Below, piece by piece: positions 62,185-64,000 of a stretch of 64,000 nt of DNA (positions are counted from its first letter, which is position 1; each line of letters opens with the position of its first letter). Made by a program: the position numbers and the translations under genes. The DNA is from Pseudomonas extremaustralis (lineage in GTDB: Bacteria > Pseudomonadota > Gammaproteobacteria > Pseudomonadales > Pseudomonadaceae), in the NCBI RefSeq assembly GCF_900102035.1, contig NZ_LT629689.1:1550001-1614000 (forward strand), in the 5' to 3' direction. The notes under the pieces were generated by a model, which saw only the letters and a program-made list of their open reading frames with translations, made no database searches and was not told where the DNA came from.

Positions 62185-64000
62185 GCCGCTTACAGCCTCA
62201 TATCCTCTGGTTCAAGACCTTGGGTCTCAACGATGTCGCGCAGGTCGGGGGCAAGAACGCCTCGCTGGGGGAGATGTACCAGAAGCTGACCGGCGAGGGC
62301 ATCCGGGTACCCAACGGGTTTGCCGTTACCTCGGACGCCTACCGTTACGTCCTCGAGCACAATAATGCCTGGGCGCCCTTGCATGCGGCGCTTGACGGCC
62401 TCGACCCCGACGACATCAAGGATTTGCAAGCCCGCGGCAAACGGGCGAGGGCGGTGGTCTATGGCTGCACCCTGCCGGATGACCTGAAGGCGGCGATACT
62501 GCAAGGCTACGCCGAACTCCAACACGAATACGGCAACAGCCTGTCGCTGGCCGTGCGCTCCTCGGCGACCGCGGAGGATTCGCCCCAGGCCTCGTTTGCC
62601 GGGCAGAACGAGACCTATCTGAACATCGCCGGTGAAGAGGCGCTGCTCGATGCCTACAAACGCTGTCTGGCGTCCAACTTCACCGATCGCTCGATCCATT
62701 ACAAATTCGACAACGGCTTTGATTGCTTCAAAGTCGACCTGGCCGTCGTCGTCATGAAAATGGTGCGCAGCGATCTCGGCGCCAGTGGCGTGATGTTTTC
62801 CCTGGACACCGAAACCGGCTTCAAGGATGTGGTGTTCATCAACGCCACGTGGGGGCTGGGGGAGAATGTGGTGCAGGGCACCGTCGCCCCGGACAGTTTC
62901 TACGTGCACAAACCCAGCTTCGTCGCAGGGTATCGCGCGGTGCTGAAGCGCAGCCTGGGCAGCAAGGAAAAGAAGATGGTGTTTACCGACACCCTCAATA
63001 CCGGAAACATCGCCCAGGAATACACGGCGAATATCGACACGCCCAGCGAGGAACAGACGCGCTTTTGCCTCTCTGACGCCGACGTCATGGTGCTGGCCGA
63101 CTACGCCATCAAGGTTGAAAACCACTACTCCAGCAACGCCGGTGCCTACAAACCCATGGATATGGAGTGGGCGAAGGACGGCATCGATGGCCAGCTCTAC
63201 ATGGTCCAGGCGCGCCCCGAAACGGTGGCTTCGCAGAAAAAAGGCAACGTGCTGCAGATCTATCACCTCAAGCAACGTTCGCCAGTCCTGCTCAGGGGCA
63301 AGGCGGTCGGTACCCGCATCGGCGCGGGCATCGCCCGGGTCGTCAACGATGTGAAGCAGCTCAGCGCGTTTCAACCGGGCGAAGTGCTGGTCTCCGAGGC
63401 CACCACACCGGATTGGGAACCGGTGATGAAAACCGCCGCCGCGATCGTGACCAACCGGGGCGGGCGAACCTGCCACGCCGCCATCGTGGCGCGGGAGCTG
63501 GGTATTCCTGCGATCGTTGGGGCCGCCGATGCGGCAGCGCTGATCAAGACCGGCACGTCGTTGACCGTCAGTTGCGCCGAGGGCGAAAACGGAACGGTCT
63601 ACGAGGGCATCCTGGAGTTCGAGGTCGAGGACACCGATCTCAGCCAACTGGGGCATCCCGACACCCACATCATGATGAACCTCGCCAACCCCGACCGGGC
63701 CTTCAGCCTTGCCTCGCTGCCGGTAGACGGCATCGGCCTGGCGCGCATGGAGTTCATCATCAATGAATGCATCAAGATCCATCCGATGGCCCTCGTCCAC
63801 CCGGAAAAGCTCGATGACGCCACCCGTCAACAGATCGCCGTACTGAGTACCGCGTATAAAGACCCGACGGACTTTTTCATCAAGACCCTGGCCGAAGGCG
63901 TCGCCACCATTGCCGCAGCGGTGTATCCAAAACCCTGCGTGGTGCGCATGAGCGATTTCAAAAGCAATGAATACGCGACCCTGCTGGGGGGACAGTATTT
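62181..64000 (+). CDS. ppsA: phosphoenolpyruvate synthase (3' end outside window)
   Basis: 606 residues are visible of an enzyme normally about 790 long, open to the window end. It makes PEP from pyruvate and ATP. The N-terminal ATP-grasp part has VGGKNASLGEMY, LAVRSSATAEDSPQASFAGQNETYLN and MDMEWAKDG with VQARPETV; the swivelling phospho-His domain has TNRGGRTCHAAIVARELGIPAIVG. The GTG start overlaps the glgA stop by four bases, indicating coupled translation. In the island it would return pyruvate to gluconeogenesis and glycogen. Confidence 0.94.
   Translation, partial: MSRLQPHILWFKTLGLNDVAQVGGKNASLGEMYQKLTGEGIRVPNGFAVTSDAYRYVLEHNNAWAPLHAALDGLDPDDIKDLQARGKRARAVVYGCTLPDDLKAAILQGYAELQHEYGNSLSLAVRSSATAEDSPQASFAGQNETYLNIAGEEALLDAYKRCLASNFTDRSIHYKFDNGFDCFKVDLAVVVMKMVRSDLGASGVMFSLDTETGFKDVVFINATWGLGENVVQGTVAPDSFYVHKPSFVAGYRAVLKRSLGSKEKKMVFTDTLNTGNIAQEYTANIDTPSEEQTRFCLSDADVMVLADYAIKVENHYSSNAGAYKPMDMEWAKDGIDGQLYMVQARPETVASQKKGNVLQIYHLKQRSPVLLRGKAVGTRIGAGIARVVNDVKQLSAFQPGEVLVSEATTPDWEPVMKTAAAIVTNRGGRTCHAAIVARELGIPAIVGAADAAALIKTGTSLTVSCAEGENGTVYEGILEFEVEDTDLSQLGHPDTHIMMNLANPDRAFSLASLPVDGIGLARMEFIINECIKIHPMALVHPEKLDDATRQQIAVLSTAYKDPTDFFIKTLAEGVATIAAAVYPKPCVVRMSDFKSNEYATLLGGQY

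Noticed and set aside
62190..63830. Minus-strand open frame of about 545 codons
   Set aside because: Antisense to PEP synthase; the plus frame is open through to the window end and shows all key motifs.
1..64000. CRISPR arrays, tRNA genes, transposons or integrases
   Set aside because: I saw no regular short repeats, no tRNA-like cloverleaf and no transposase or integrase motif. The island borders therefore show no mobile-element signs within the window.

Overview
The window looks like a Pseudomonas chromosome, most likely the P. fluorescens group. The base composition is GC-rich, and the window holds an Anr-type FNR regulator, OprI-like lipoproteins, an ArcD-like antiporter, a BdlA-like transducer and a PA4872-like oxaloacetate decarboxylase. 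I see no rRNA, tRNA, CRISPR array, integrase or transposase.

Layout. (1) 1-1.9 kb: the tail of a zinc alcohol dehydrogenase, a small unknown gene and an MgtC/DUF4010 membrane protein. (2) 1.9-8.2 kb, minus strand: a tightly overlapping seven-gene operon with a thermostable-hemolysin family protein, an AMP-forming acyl ligase, a haem-oxygenase-fold putative metal oxidase, a short-chain dehydrogenase, a periplasmic TPR protein and a QseB/QseC (PmrA/PmrB)-like two-component system. Two CTTAAG-type direct repeats lie in front of it and in front of a divergent cytochrome b561. (3) 9.1-13.7 kb: a very large secreted modular metalloprotease. (4) 13.8-21.3 kb: ordinary chromosomal genes (Lrp/AsnC regulator, EamA exporter, RlhA-like U32 protein, RidA, BdlA-like transducer, oxaloacetate decarboxylase, PAS-GGDEF protein).

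(5) 21.3-64 kb (continuing past the end): a low-oxygen/stress island. Nearly every transcription unit is preceded by a 14-bp FNR/Anr box (TTGAT-N4-ATCAA); I count 18. At most of them a -10-like hexamer is centred 30-32 bp downstream of the box centre, the geometry of class II FNR promoters (box at -41.5). The island codes for four tandem universal stress proteins, two OprI-like lipoproteins, an extra FNR-type regulator, phosphoketolase, acetate kinase, alpha-glucan phosphorylase, glycogen synthase, PEP synthase and an ArcD-like antiporter. It also has extra copies of FtsH, GroEL and Hsp20, a Spy-like chaperone, a BON protein, a beta-CASP nuclease, a truncated NAD(P)HX epimerase, a c-type cytochrome, a nitroreductase, an erythromycin-esterase family protein and several unusual fusions. 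In content it resembles the low-oxygen-activated (lxa) locus of Burkholderia cenocepacia.

How the genes may work together (inference). In low oxygen, stored glucan is released by GlgP, enters the hexose-phosphate pool and is cut by phosphoketolase to acetyl phosphate, which acetate kinase turns into ATP. ArcD could feed arginine fermentation. GlgA and PpsA would rebuild the store. The chaperones, proteases, USPs and envelope proteins would protect resting cells. A short patch at 49.8-50.7 kb is foreign to the island: an orphan DUF6392-like gene, a possible toxin tail and a permease fragment.
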